Below, one piece after another: positions 46,815 through 58,915 of a stretch of 64,000 bases of DNA. Below the pieces are notes generated by a model, which worked only from the letters and a program-made list of their open reading frames with translations, searched no databases and was not told the origin of the DNA. Position numbers and translations under genes: made by a program. The DNA is from Sipunculus nudus (Eukaryota; Annelida; Sipuncula; Golfingiida; Sipunculidae). The stretch is taken from positions 57,770,300 to 57,834,299 of the forward strand of contig CM049314.1 of the NCBI GenBank assembly GCA_026874595.1. Reading direction: 5' to 3'. Every line of letters begins with the position of its first letter. Position 1 is the stretch's first letter.

Positions 46815-47533
46815 TTTGACATCAAGGGAACCTTATTACCCACTTGAAGTTTACAAAGTTTTAGACACTCGAGAGTAAAAAAAATATAAATAAACGAAGA
46901 CTCTCCCCATGTATTGTCATTGCTCAGTCATTCACCAACCGATTCGGGAAAAAGCGCCCGTATGGTCCACAGGTTTTTGGAAAGATTTCATGAAGGCCGC
47001 AAGGGTGTCATGGCTTTTCTGCGGGTTGCTTGGCGTTCTATCCTTGATGTAGGGCGCTTTTAGCTAGGAGTAAAAATTTCTAGATACGTTGTTATAATTT
47101 TAGTACCTATATATCTATAGACAAGTTTATCGTTTATCCCACGGCGCGAACGAAAACGCGTTTAAATTTTAAATAACGTTAAACAGAGGCCTAACAGAGA
47201 TAGTTTTCTTCCTACAATGGACCTCAAGCACAGAGACATCCTTCTAATCTTATAGCCTTGACTTTCATTTATAACTAGATAAAGAACAAATGTTAATGGA
47301 CCCACCTTGTGAAAGAAGTGGACAGAAAGGAAAGGGAATTTATGTAAATCAACTAATAAAGATTTATACGATAATATACCGTAGAAAGCCCCTAGCACGA
47401 TACCTAATTATTTTACGATTTTTTTTTAAATTTTATACCGATGTATCTTAGTGGTTGGACTATAACTACAGTGCTTGGAAAGAATAGCCGTGTTTGGTAA
47501 TTGAAAAGTAATTTTATCAGATTAAATGGTAAC

Positions 47534-47809
47534 AACCGGCTTCTGTGTCTCAGGGGTAGAACACAGGACCCAAAGCCGCGAGATCATGAGTTCGAATCTC
47601 AGCCGAGGCGGTGAGATTTTTCATGGTCACCACCCAGGGTGAGCGCTATGCAGGCTTAATGGAAAGGCCGTGCCGAACGGCAGTGTTCACTCTAACGGGG
47701 TTCCTCGTTGGTATGACCTAGCAATGGGGACGATTACGCACCAAGGGCCCGCAGGTGTAGTGGTCACCGGCCTGGTTGACGCCAGGATATAAAATGAAAC
47801 CAGAATTGA
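47534..47809 (+). mobile_element. tRNA-derived SINE-like element (duplicate)
   Basis: Same element as at 35395, carried in the second 12.14-kb unit at offset 12139 with the same A-box-like and B-box sequences. It is a passenger of the duplication, not a new insertion. Confidence 0.65.
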
Positions 47810-49428
47810 ATTCTGCAGATGTTCATAAACATAGTTAAGTATAGAAGTAAGTAACAATAATCAGTAAACGATGTATTTCTCTAGCTTTCGGTATCGCTAT
47901 AAGCACCTATGTAAAGCTCAGAGTAGGATAATAAATTGGCTTTTAATAATTTTGCCTAAACGTTGTAGTGGCTTAGAGGCTCTTTTAAGGTAAAAACGAC
48001 AGTTATTAAAAGCACGCTCAAATAATGTTAATAATTTGTATGTGTTCCATGTGTAATTTTTAGATATTGGGTAAATCAGGTCTATACAAATTGTTTAAAT
48101 TATTTACATACGTAAATATATATCCACTGCTATTTTAACGTTACGGGATAATTAATATTCGCATTCATCTATATGCATGTTTTTGACTATTGCACTATTA
48201 CGTGTTTATGCTGCACAATTATCAGAGTAATTATCTGTATGTGGACCAGTGTTTGTCTAAAATAAACCAATTCTTCTTCTTCAGCTTCTTCTTCTTATTA
48301 TAAATATCAGTATTATTCCCTCCGTCAGGAGAATATGCGTTCATCCCTTCCCGTGTGTTTGTGTGTGAATTTCCACACAACCACTAAAGGAACCAGATAA
48401 AAATTGGCCATTGAAGACCCAATTAGATTTTGGTGTGGTTCCGGCCCATGGTCCGGATTTAGTGACATCATCAAGGAATATGCACATAAATAAAGTCACT
48501 TATGCAAGAACCTGGGAAAGGACCAAACATGTGTATTGAAACATGAAAAGTAGCATCCTAGAACAGGTTCCCATACATACCGGGGCATTCCATTCCTTAC
48601 ACTGAGATTTCTAGTTATTGATATTGTTATGTTTTTAAACGTGTTATAAAACTCTAAGGGTCCAATAAATCACTGGTAAAATATTAAAATTTCTTTTAAA
48701 TTTGTGTGCAACTGTCATAAATAAATGGTTTTTTTCTAATGCTCTCTGAGAGATACCAAAGTAAGACCTCCGAATTTGTCATCAGTTTACTAGAGCGGAA
48801 CATTAAGAGCCATCTTAGTGTGGAATAATGTCTCCATATTCAGTTGGTTCTCAATTAGAATATTCACTTCCTGCGCATCATTTCTGGTCTTGGTTTTCAA
48901 CTGTAACGACACAATTTTCCGAAGACGTTTAAGTTGCATATAGTGATAAATACTGTTTTGAAACTGTGAAATGGAATTCTAAATGAACAAGTATAAATAG
49001 TGTCTGAAACTTTTTCTGGAAGGAACTTAAACTATGTACCGGCTGCAACAGACTGGTGAAAACAATAATTATTCAGTGGTATCTTCCACTGAATAATTGT
49101 TCCTGATGTGCTTGCGGCCTCTCTGATTATTCAATATCATTACACTGTCTACATGAGATTGTAATAATAATATAAGGGAGGTATAATCAACACGGGAGTA
49201 TGTGGTCGTCAAATAAATGACAAATAAACAACTGATAATTATATGCTAATATATACTGTATGTCTGACGTAAAGTTATACAGTTTATTCGGGATTTAAAG
49301 ACTTATTTACTTACAGCTTGTGTATTAGTATCACTGTGTGTGTACCAATAAATTACAATTACAGAAAAGATATGTTGTGCAGATGGCAAAAGAAAATGTT
49401 GTTTTATATAAACGCGAAATAAAGACTG

Positions 49429-49669
49429 ATGCCTAGGATTGTGATAAAATCAGGTTTCTAAATGATATCTTCATTAACGTGGCTTTGACATTGAAACCGG
49501 GGTTGCCTGGTAACGAAAATGGCTCTTCTCTTGGCTGCTCTGAGCTTCACACCGAAATGATACGCCCGCGTTTACGGAACGTTTCATTTTAAAATATTCC
49601 TCTCATGGCCCGTGCAAACGGAGCTTTCCCTTAGCGACTGAACCTTTAGGCCTAAAAACATTAGTTACT
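49429..49669 (+). pseudogene. LRR-Ig receptor relic, unit 4a (duplicate)
   Basis: Copy of the relic at 37290-37530 at offset 12139, with the same breaks. It lies the same distance before the duplicate of unit 4b. Confidence 0.65.
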
Positions 49670-50483
49670 CAAATTATTAAAATATATATAAATAAACACA
49701 GAAAGGAGCAGAAGACTTACAATACAGCAAACTGAATAAGAGAAATAACTTGATTCCTCTGTCTGCTATGACGCATGATTGTATTTTGGAGTACAGGCAT
49801 AGATCAAAAACTTAAAGTATCGTACCATTTATGTTTTGTTTACACAGTATATGATACATGATGCATAAATATTTTTGACCCAGAGCATGACCTATAGTGC
49901 TTTTTGTTTCTGTATCCGGCTTGTGTTTCTGATTAAAAATTTTAATTTCAACATATTCGGTCAACTTTTGAGAATATTTTTCCTAAAACATTTAATAAAG
50001 AAATACCTCTTTAATATTTCGGGAGATTTTTTGGATCTGTTTTGTGAAGGTCATTTTAAGGCTTTGTCAAATCATTTGGAAATGCACCTGAATATAATAT
50101 ACTGTTTAATAATGTTTCTAATTGAGGTTGCAAGTAAAATAAACGGTTTTTAATTATCTCTTAAGACAAGCCATCTGGACCATGGGATTTTCCTTTGATC
50201 AAAGCATTTGTTACTTCTATTATAAAAAAAGGGAAAAATAATATAAACGGTGTGACTCAGGCCAGAGGTATTGTTATAAAACATGTGTCCTGTTTACTTA
50301 CCAGCTCGCCATAAGTACCATTGTGTCCGTCTGACCAATCATGTGAACAAGAGTAGTAAATGATGCCATGCAGATTGAAGTACCACTGATATAAACAAAC
50401 ACATTTGTCCTAAAGGAGCACTGTGAAGCTATATCAACTTCAATGCCAAAACGAGGTATCTCAATGTAAAGGAAGTACTTTTT

Positions 50484-51971
50484 ATGACCATTGGTGCATT
50501 TATAGCTGGGGCTTTTACGGAAGAACCTAGTTCTGGATTTCTCGGAAATGGCTTCTCTTTTAACTGTTTTCGGCTTGGATTAAGCAATCGTCTGTTCAGT
50601 AAGTTAAAAGCCTCTGTTTCTGACGATTTTTCCATGCGTAATCTTACAGTGCTGAATGTTTCAAATACAAATGTGTCCGTTCAGCAACTGTGTATATTGA
50701 ACTGTGCTTCAGATATTGAACCTTTGGACATGACTAATCATAATATTGGTAAAGACACAACTTTTGAATATTTCAAGAAATTAAAGTGGCTATTAATTAG
50801 CAACAACAGGATCTGCCAACTCAAGGGAAATTCACTTCGTGGATTAAAACATCTGCAAGGTCTGTATGTAGCGAACAACTGCCTGGAGACAATAAACTGT
50901 TCACATTTCCGTGATCTGCACACCCTGAGATATCTGATATTGCGCAAAAACTGGATCACTGAGTGTATTACCTTATGTAGTACCGGCTGGATGGACCAGC
51001 TTCTATATTTAGACTTGAGTTATAACCACCTTGTCCTTCCTTTGAATTAAGAGTGGTTTCCGAGACATATTTATCTTTTTCATAATCCTCTTTTCTGTGG
51101 CTGTAGAGTCCGATCTTTTGTGAAAGCATTAGGTAGGCATGTATCAGCGGCCTGCCAAAGTCCACAAGTCATGACTAATATCAAATCAGGTTTGTATTCT
51201 TATGAGTATGAAAATACATTAAGAGCCCAAATACCAGAAAGGTGTGATCCACCAGAATAAAAAGTTAGATAAGTGACAAAACTGGTATAACTCTCTCCTT
51301 GAGTGCACAATGCCATACGATTATTAAGGAATGATTAACAATGGGAAAAGTGTGGCATGTTTCGCTATCGGTGGACCGGGGATTGAGATAAACATGACGA
51401 CACCGGACAAGGAATCGATTATTCGCCATCCACGTTTTCCAGATGAGATGTTTTCAATTATCAAAATACTAGGGCATTATTAGGGTGAGTACATCTGTTC
51501 TGTGCGGAACCAGGTCAGCAGAGAAAGGGTTACCCGTAGGTCAACATTGGGAATCAAATATTCGAGCTCGTTTATCTCAAAGTTTAAAGAAGAAGTTAGT
51601 GGAGGGATGTTGAACGGCACCAAGAGTCTGCAGGAGATGCATGATACTTCTCGGTATCTTGTGTTTTAGAATCCTTGTGAATATTTTTTCTTGGAGAATA
51701 CTGTTATAAGATCATGCCGCAGAAAAGGAACAACAATGTGAATTTACTACGTCTAACCAATGTTTCACACATGAACACCCTACGAAGCAACCACATCCAA
51801 CAGCACCGGACACGAGAGCCTAATGAGGATAGTCAATATCAAGAGGTCGCAGGCGTCCTCGATCCACGTGATCAGTTCATTGAATACAATGTCGTTTACG
51901 AACCAGACAGCCCTCCGTGTTCAGCTGCTTCGTTACCTAAAAATGTTGACAGAGGCCACGCGCACTATTAG
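50484..51971 (+). pseudogene. LRR-Ig receptor relic, long-tailed, unit 4b (duplicate)
   Basis: Copy of the relic at 38346-39833 at offset 12138. It carries the same TAA after the last LRR and the same later stops, so the gene died before the block was duplicated. The tail (51714-51971) differs at one or two residues near its start (KRNNN against KRYNN) and keeps both ITIM-like motifs. Confidence 0.85.
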
Positions 51972-54900
51972 TATGCACAATGCTAGGCCACATGGAGTAT
52001 TAATATGTGGAAAGTAGACGTGCGGAGAGGGTAATAAAGTACAGTTACATTGATTACATTACTGAAAAAAGGTACGTTAATACAGTTTAAATCAATAATT
52101 AAAAAAAAAAATAACTGCAGATTCCTAACCTTCCCATGTATTAAATTTAGAAAGAAATGCTTGCACGTGAAGATGGTCCTTCATGGTTGTAGAAATGAAT
52201 TGCTTTTTCATATAATCATTAACAGTGGTTCAAGGGGAACCTTTTTCGCTTCAACATACCTGTTAAATATAATTCATGGATTTGATGCTTGTATGTGTAT
52301 TCAGGTATGTTTTGGAATTTGATATGATGAAAAAAAAACGATTTAGGAGTAGTGAGTAAAACAACCGACTCTTTATATCTAATGAAAGTAGATAGTAGTC
52401 ATTTTTTAACAAGTTTTCTGGCCGACATTGTATGGGCGCAATTTTATGATCATCTAATGAGAAAACATGACCTTGAAGTGAAATGGTAGATGTGTAGATC
52501 AAAAGGCATGTAATTTCAACTGTGACATGTCAATTTATTATTTATTAACAAAGAATGCTCCTTAACCGCTGTTGCACAACATTGAAAAGGGTTTATGTTG
52601 GAGAAGGGATTTACCTCATATTATTAAATTAATGGTATTTATTAAAACGATCGTGTGACGATAGTATCAAGATCTGTTTTGAATTGGCGACACTTTGATT
52701 TCACAGGCGAAATAACATCACTTATACACGTTTCAACAGAAATTACATGAATAATAAATATATATTCGTTATATACAACCATCTAACATGTCCCAGGAAA
52801 GCAAGTGGACTAGACGTTTCAACGTCAATTAGTGATCTATTTGAGTCACCGGCCTAGCTTGTGATAGAAGACTCTAGGCTTCAAGGTTAAGGATTCAAGA
52901 CACCTTTACATTATAAACTCTAAGCACCAGAGGCGTTTATTATGTTACATGCGGAAACTAATATAACCCTGTTTTAGCCTTTTAGTATTTCAGTCGTTAT
53001 ATAATAAATCACATATTGATCCTGGTATTTGACAACAGGTGATTTATAATGTCTACATATATTGATTATTCCTTGGGCATGGTTTTTAAGTGACAATCAT
53101 GAACACTTGCTTATATGTTAAACGACGAATATTGTAAATTGTTGGAAAACAACAGCACATTTGAGGTTATAGCTTCCTGAGGTTATAGCTACTTACTTAA
53201 TAAGAAACTAACTTAATATGATAATATGCAACTGACAGGTCAGAAACATAATCACTCGGTCATGGTGTCTGATGGAGAAAGTAGACTCTGATACATTTGT
53301 CACATTAACGTAACAACAATGGTTTTGACAAACACTTGAAGTTTGGTCTCAAAGGTATAAGTCGACCTGTGGAAGATAAAAACGGATTACCGAGTATATT
53401 GTTTATACTATACACGCTTGATTGATGGTCTTATTGCATTTGAATTTTAAATAAATTAAAGGATTATTAGAAACTGTGGAAGTGGTTTTGTTAGCGGGGT
53501 TTTAATTTTCGGGCCTTTAGCGGGAGCTAGATTTGCGTTAAATTAGGACACGCGTTATTTTGATACCATCGTTCTGAGGATTGCAGCAGCGTTCTCGCCT
53601 GACCCACAGTCATGTGGCTCTGGTAATTCCTCCGTGCGGGGTCGCTTCAACCAAGATGTTACGGTTGTCATGTTGTCAATAGTGTCCACAGCTGAGATCA
53701 TCTCCCATTAAGAGTGATTTGTAAAAACAAATGTGAAACAAGTAGGCTTTTAAGACCTTTAAAACCCCCTTCCCATTGTTGTCAGCTCTGTGTGTTGTTC
53801 ACACATAGCTGGTTGCTTCTGGTTAGTTATCACAGTTGTTGGTGTTGAGCAATTCTACAAATAACCCAGATGTCAAACAACGTGGCTAAGTGCAGTACCA
53901 TTGCATCATCAAACGTGAGTAGTCTAGGTTAATTACGTGTTAGTTAAACCTTGATGTCACGATTTTCGATCAGTAGCCCGTGGAATGTACGCGGTCACCC
54001 GGAGGTTGTTAGATTGCGCAACAAACGGGTCTTTTATGAATATTTCAATTTAAATAATTAGATACAAAATGAATTATCTTACATACCGATGTGTGCGAAA
54101 ATTTGAACTGCGCTGATGCTGTAAATGAAAAAAAAGCCTAAAGGAAATTAAGAACGTTAAATATCCACCTACTTTGCTAACACACATTTTCAAAGCAGTG
54201 AGCTACGTCCAACCCTTCATTGCAAACACAAACCTTCAGCCTCGTAAACAGTTATTTCATGTGATTTAATGAACATAAACACTAATGATATTATTGGGAA
54301 CAACCCTTAACGCTGTCCTTTTTTTATAAAGTTATTAGATTCCAAATACACATCCCGAACTCGTACTCTCTCTTGTTACAGGCGCAGATTTATTTTGTTG
54401 GAAATGAAATCTTGCGAATATCTGTTCATACGGATTCGGATATGAAATCGGGTATAGTTTGGACTGTTTATTCGGATTAAGTTCCGGAGACCCGTTCAAG
54501 AGATGTATATCTTCTCGGTTTTGTACTGGTCCAGATTAAGTTGAGGCATAAATTCGGTCTGTGTATCCTGATTCAGATCTAGTTGTTGGATCATACAGGT
54601 ATATATGACGGGGTGTGACCATGATTTCATATTATGCATGACCGCAGGAGTTGCTTACAAATTCACATAATCCTTTCAGGCAATGTCATCATCTCTTTAA
54701 CGTTTTCTTCTTATCAGGCAGGTTTCATTGACCCTTAAACGTCGACCTCTGATCCTTTTGTTATAACTATATGAATGTCAAAGAGATAATTACGAATAAT
54801 GATCATTTGATCTTGATTTTTTTATACTAATTATTTGTGTTAGTTTCACCATTTTTAGTGGAGACAAAGGATGAGAAAAACACATCTATAAAAACTGCCG

Positions 54901-56099
54901 TTATATTCACAAAATGACTTGTTTAAACATGGCTGGATCATACTGTTTATAACCAGCAAATATAAAAAAAAAAACATATGCGCCATATGCAAGTGCATGC
55001 ATTCCAATTCGTGTGTTTGTGTGTTTGTTCACAAAATAACCGACGCAGTTATGAATGGAATCACATGAAATTGTCAGGGTTTATCGGGAATGAGTCAGTT
55101 TGATGTGCAGGGGACGCGCAGCCCCTTTTTTACCTAAAAAATCGCGGAAAAAAACTCATAGTACACCAAGTATATAGAACAGTTACAATGTATGTCTTGC
55201 GTTATAATGAAGTGACCCCAGAATGCACGACGGTCTCGAAAGGTGAGCCCCTTCTATTCTAAATTCCTGTATATTTACAAACGAACGGTCACACATGCAC
55301 CAATGAACCCTATGGCTTTTTACGAGTAAGTGTAAAACCAAGATTTTCTAATTACAAACATTTTTGTATTTTAATATATGATACGCTTGTGAACGTAAAT
55401 ACATAATTTTTAAAACTTAAGTATAAATATGTACGGATATGGTCATAACATGTTCATATCTATGAGATATATGACCATGGCAAATGTATATTGGATATTT
55501 GTGATTACACTTCCGCATGTCAGTATTTTAAAATGTTGTAATTAAGACACACTTTGTATTTTGCGAAATAATTGCCTCATATGCTAATGATGAAAAGAAC
55601 GCCTTAACAAAAGAATTACCGATGACACACTCACAGGTATAACAAAATGGGAAGATAAAGTATAAAGAGACATGACTGTGATTTTTCACGTGTGTTATGC
55701 CTGTGTAAAAGCTCTACCTTTGGTTAGTTACCTGGTCTCTCACTGGAGGGCTCATCACTTATCTTTAAACAGCGAAAACATAAAGATAATAAAGAGATAA
55801 ATCAAAGAACTGAAAAAACCTTAACAGAACTAAAATCCGGATATGAACTGCTGTTGTAGAAAGAGTGTTATTATAAATGATAAGATACTATTTATCTCTC
55901 GTGTGCTTGGGAAATAGCTGGAAACGGAACCTATATGTGACACAAATATCCTAGTGGATATTAGAGCCTGTCTCCCTAGCGATGATATGATCGCTACAGA
56001 GCCCCTTGGTATGTTCATGTTTAGCATCTAACGCCTGTATCGAGAAACCGGGCTGTGTGATATTTGTACACTCTTTCTTTTAGTCCTTTGTCAATACAT

Positions 56100-56106
<7 letters not shown>

Positions 56107-56152
<46 letters not shown>

Positions 56153-56163
56153 TGTGTGTGTGT
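56107..56163. repeat. (TA)n(TG)n microsatellite
   Basis: About 36 bases of TA followed by TG repeats with one CG interruption. Confidence 0.95.
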
Positions 56164-56222
56164 AAAAAAAAATAAAGTAGGAACATGTTACCTTTATTGA
56201 GAATCAAATTCTAGAAACGAAG

Positions 56223-56300
56223 GCTGCCGAGTACACCCGACCCACTAGTTGGTTTCTGGCCGCTGCCGAGTACACCCGACCCACTAGTTGGTTTCTGGCC
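56223..56300. repeat. Perfect 39-bp tandem duplication
   Basis: Two adjacent copies (56223-56261 and 56262-56300), each starting GCTGCCGAGTACACCCGACC and ending GTTTCTGGCC, or nearly so. The sequence is GC-richer than its surroundings. Only two copies. Confidence 0.9.
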
Positions 56301-57489
56301 TGCGGAACTTTGTACCTATATTATTTGCAGAATTAAAGTTAAGCACTGTGAATAAATTTAATGAAATTTAATGATTCACTCTATCGTTACCTTCTATTCC
56401 ATGATCACTATCAAATAAGAAGCAGCACACAATCATCCAGGCAAACATATATGCATTAATACGTTTATTGAGGTAAAGATTATTTTCTTTCTGGTCTGAC
56501 GAAGGTCTAACCAAGATTATTTACGTTTTTGAATATCCTTGATTGGTCTTAGGATGTATATTTTGATTAGAATTGTTTTCTGTCGGGCAATCTCTTTCTG
56601 GCCGCCAATTTAAAAGCAGATAAAAAAGCATCTGATAATGCAATATTTTTATCCAAAGATTAAAAAAAATTCCCATTAAGTCTGTTGATTAAGACTAGAC
56701 AATAAATCTGTTGTATTTTAATTATAAAGCTATGTGTGAATTTACTATGAAATGGTCACTATTTGGACCGGATAAAAGTGGTTTTAATACTTTAATGACC
56801 TTCATGCAAGAGTTCTCCCGGAGTGAGGAAGGTTTTAAAATATATTTTAACTTCAGGCGATGATCAGTCAAAAGTTACGATTTTTTGGTAGTCTAACAGT
56901 AATCCGGTAATTGCATTTAATATGAAAGATAGAATGCCCATATGTGCCATACAGTTTGTCCGTAACCTCAAGGGAGGCAAATCTGTCAACCTAACATTTG
57001 ACAAAACTGTCGACGTAAAAAATTCAATCGTATTCACTCCATATGGGACCAGCTATCAAAACCTGACTCCAACCCTGGAATCACATGAGTTTGGGATCGT
57101 TTCTGGAACATGATGACTATATAGCATGCCGAAAGTAATCAGCATTCCTACACAAGGGAATATGTTTCCTTAGGTAGCATTCAAGTTCATGACCCTCATA
57201 CTGCCCAGGTTCATGTTTAATTTGGAATCATTTACATTACCTCCATGGAAGAATAAACAATTACATGGATTTGATTTTAAAAGGAACTGATATCTCAGTA
57301 AATAAAAGCTCAGTTAATATTGTATTTGAAGCGTCTGAGCAAACTAAGTTAGCTATTATTTATACATTTTATCACAGATTCCAGGGTATTTCTACAATTA
57401 TGGCAGAAACAAGGGCAGAAAGGTATTTCTGACGCCCTTGCAACTCCAGGCAGAAATATAGCAGAAATGACAAAAACGGAAACTTGCAA

Positions 57490-58470
57490 ACCCTGAGATG
57501 GCGATATAAGATTCTTAAGATAAGATATAGTTTATTGCTATATAAATGTAATAAAATCATCACATACAATAGTATTTGGCTTGACTGGCTTGGTTAAACA
57601 AACACATTAAACAACAAATAATAAAATAAAATTGTGTATAGAAAAAAAAGACGTATGACTAAGAATGTTTGACTAGATTATTGTGCTGCAAGTGATATTT
57701 TTAATTCCCGAACGGCTGACGTGTTAGTGCTGGTTTGAGTTCTTTTGGAATTGCCTGATAGGTACCTATAGCAAACCCCCGATTTCATTTTTTTAAACAG
57801 ATAGTGCGCCGGATGTCTATAGTCTTCTATAATGTCGTTTGCTTTCTTCAACAATCGTGTTTGAAATAAGGAGTCAACTGTGGGTAAAGGAAGCCCAATG
57901 ATCATGTCAGCTGTTCTAACTACCAACGAAAGACGGTTCCTTTCCTCGACCGTGATACTGCCTCCCCATACAGTGAGTGACAACGTGAGGACTCCCTGAA
58001 TTACCGCCCGATAAAAAATTAATAAAATCGGTTGACTGAGCCTTTTAGGTTCCTTAGAAAGAATAAACATTGTTGTGCCTTCTTTACGCAGTAATTAACA
58101 TTTTCGGCCCACTTCAAATCAGAAGAAATAAAAATTCCTAAAAATTAAAACAGTCAACGATTTCAACCTCGGAGCCTTCAATTACTTATGGTAATATTTC
58201 AGTTTTCTTCCGTCTAAAATCAATTATCATCTCCTTGTTTTTCTTTACATTCAACCCCAGATTATTTTCAGAGCACCACGAAGTTAATGTTTTAATTTCA
58301 TTGTGGTAAACACTTTCGTTATGTCCCCGGATGAGCCAAGAAAATGTTGTGTCATCTGCAAATTTTACAATGAGGCAGTCATCAGAAGTAGAGACACAGT
58401 CATAGGTGAATAGAGAGTACAATTTTGGTGAAAGCACACAACCTTGGGGTGCCTCAGTGATATGGTCAAT
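57490..58470 (-). mobile_element. 3' fragment of a non-LTR retrotransposon, Rex1/Babar-like
   Basis: On the minus strand the start at about 58470 reads APQGCVLSPKLYSLF, followed by the reverse-transcriptase catalytic box FADDTT and TSWCSENNLGLNVKKNKEM (open 58437-58186). After a frame change near 58150, a second open stretch (58070-57678) gives the thumb region: FYRAVIQGVLTLSLTVWGG, VVRTADMIIGLPLP and HPAHYLFKKM. These are typical of the Rex1/Babar branch of CR1-like LINEs. At least two stops and one frame change sit between the parts, and the front of the element, including any endonuclease, is missing, as usual for 5'-truncated LINEs. The 3' UTR runs to about 57490. Dead. Confidence 0.8.
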
Positions 58471-58499
58471 GGTACAGATAAGAAAAGAGAATGCAATGT

Positions 58500-58879
58500 C
58501 TGGTTACGTTAAAAAGACACTAAATATGATAATATATGCCCGATAGAATAACTCTGTATTCATGGGCACTGGTAGTGATTATTTGAGGTGATTTGCAACA
58601 GTCCTAGAAGTTTGACATGTTAACACGGTAAGTGTGCCGATCCCTTGAGAATGCCGAGTCCCATGGAAACAGTTTATACCCTATTGGTTCTCGCTGAACT
58701 GAAGGCATATATATTGATGCATCACGCATTGCAATAACATTTTATCGCAACTAGAATTAAAATTTGCAAAATTACAAAAAAAAAAAAAAATAAAACAATG
58801 TTGATTGACTTTCTCTAAACGGCCACTCACTAACCACATAAATATTAAAATATAACCTATTAATAATATTTCATGAATG

Positions 58880-58915
<36 letters not shown>

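Larger units (their letters stand above)
42947..55083 (+). repeat. 12.14-kb tandem segmental duplication, copy 2
   Basis: Head-to-tail with copy 1. The joint reads GTCAGGGTTTA then CCCCCATATCC, while the far right end reads GTCAGGGTTTA then TCGGGAATG, so the joint shows little or no microhomology. All gene relics in it carry the same disabling changes as copy 1. Confidence 0.95.
55084..57489. other. Non-coding spacer after the 12.14-kb duplication
   Basis: No gene recognised. It contains a microsatellite, a 39-bp two-copy repeat and a stretch (56585-56750) matching 26640-26790, which is the old 3' flank of LRR-Ig units. The 63-residue open frame at 56922-57113 has no domain signal. Confidence 0.5.

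Noticed and set aside
56223-56300. CRISPR or minisatellite array
   Set aside because: Only two adjacent 39-bp copies with no spacers; a simple tandem duplication.
56922-57113. 63-residue open frame after the duplication
   Set aside because: Short, no domain signature, no paralog with a conserved frame.
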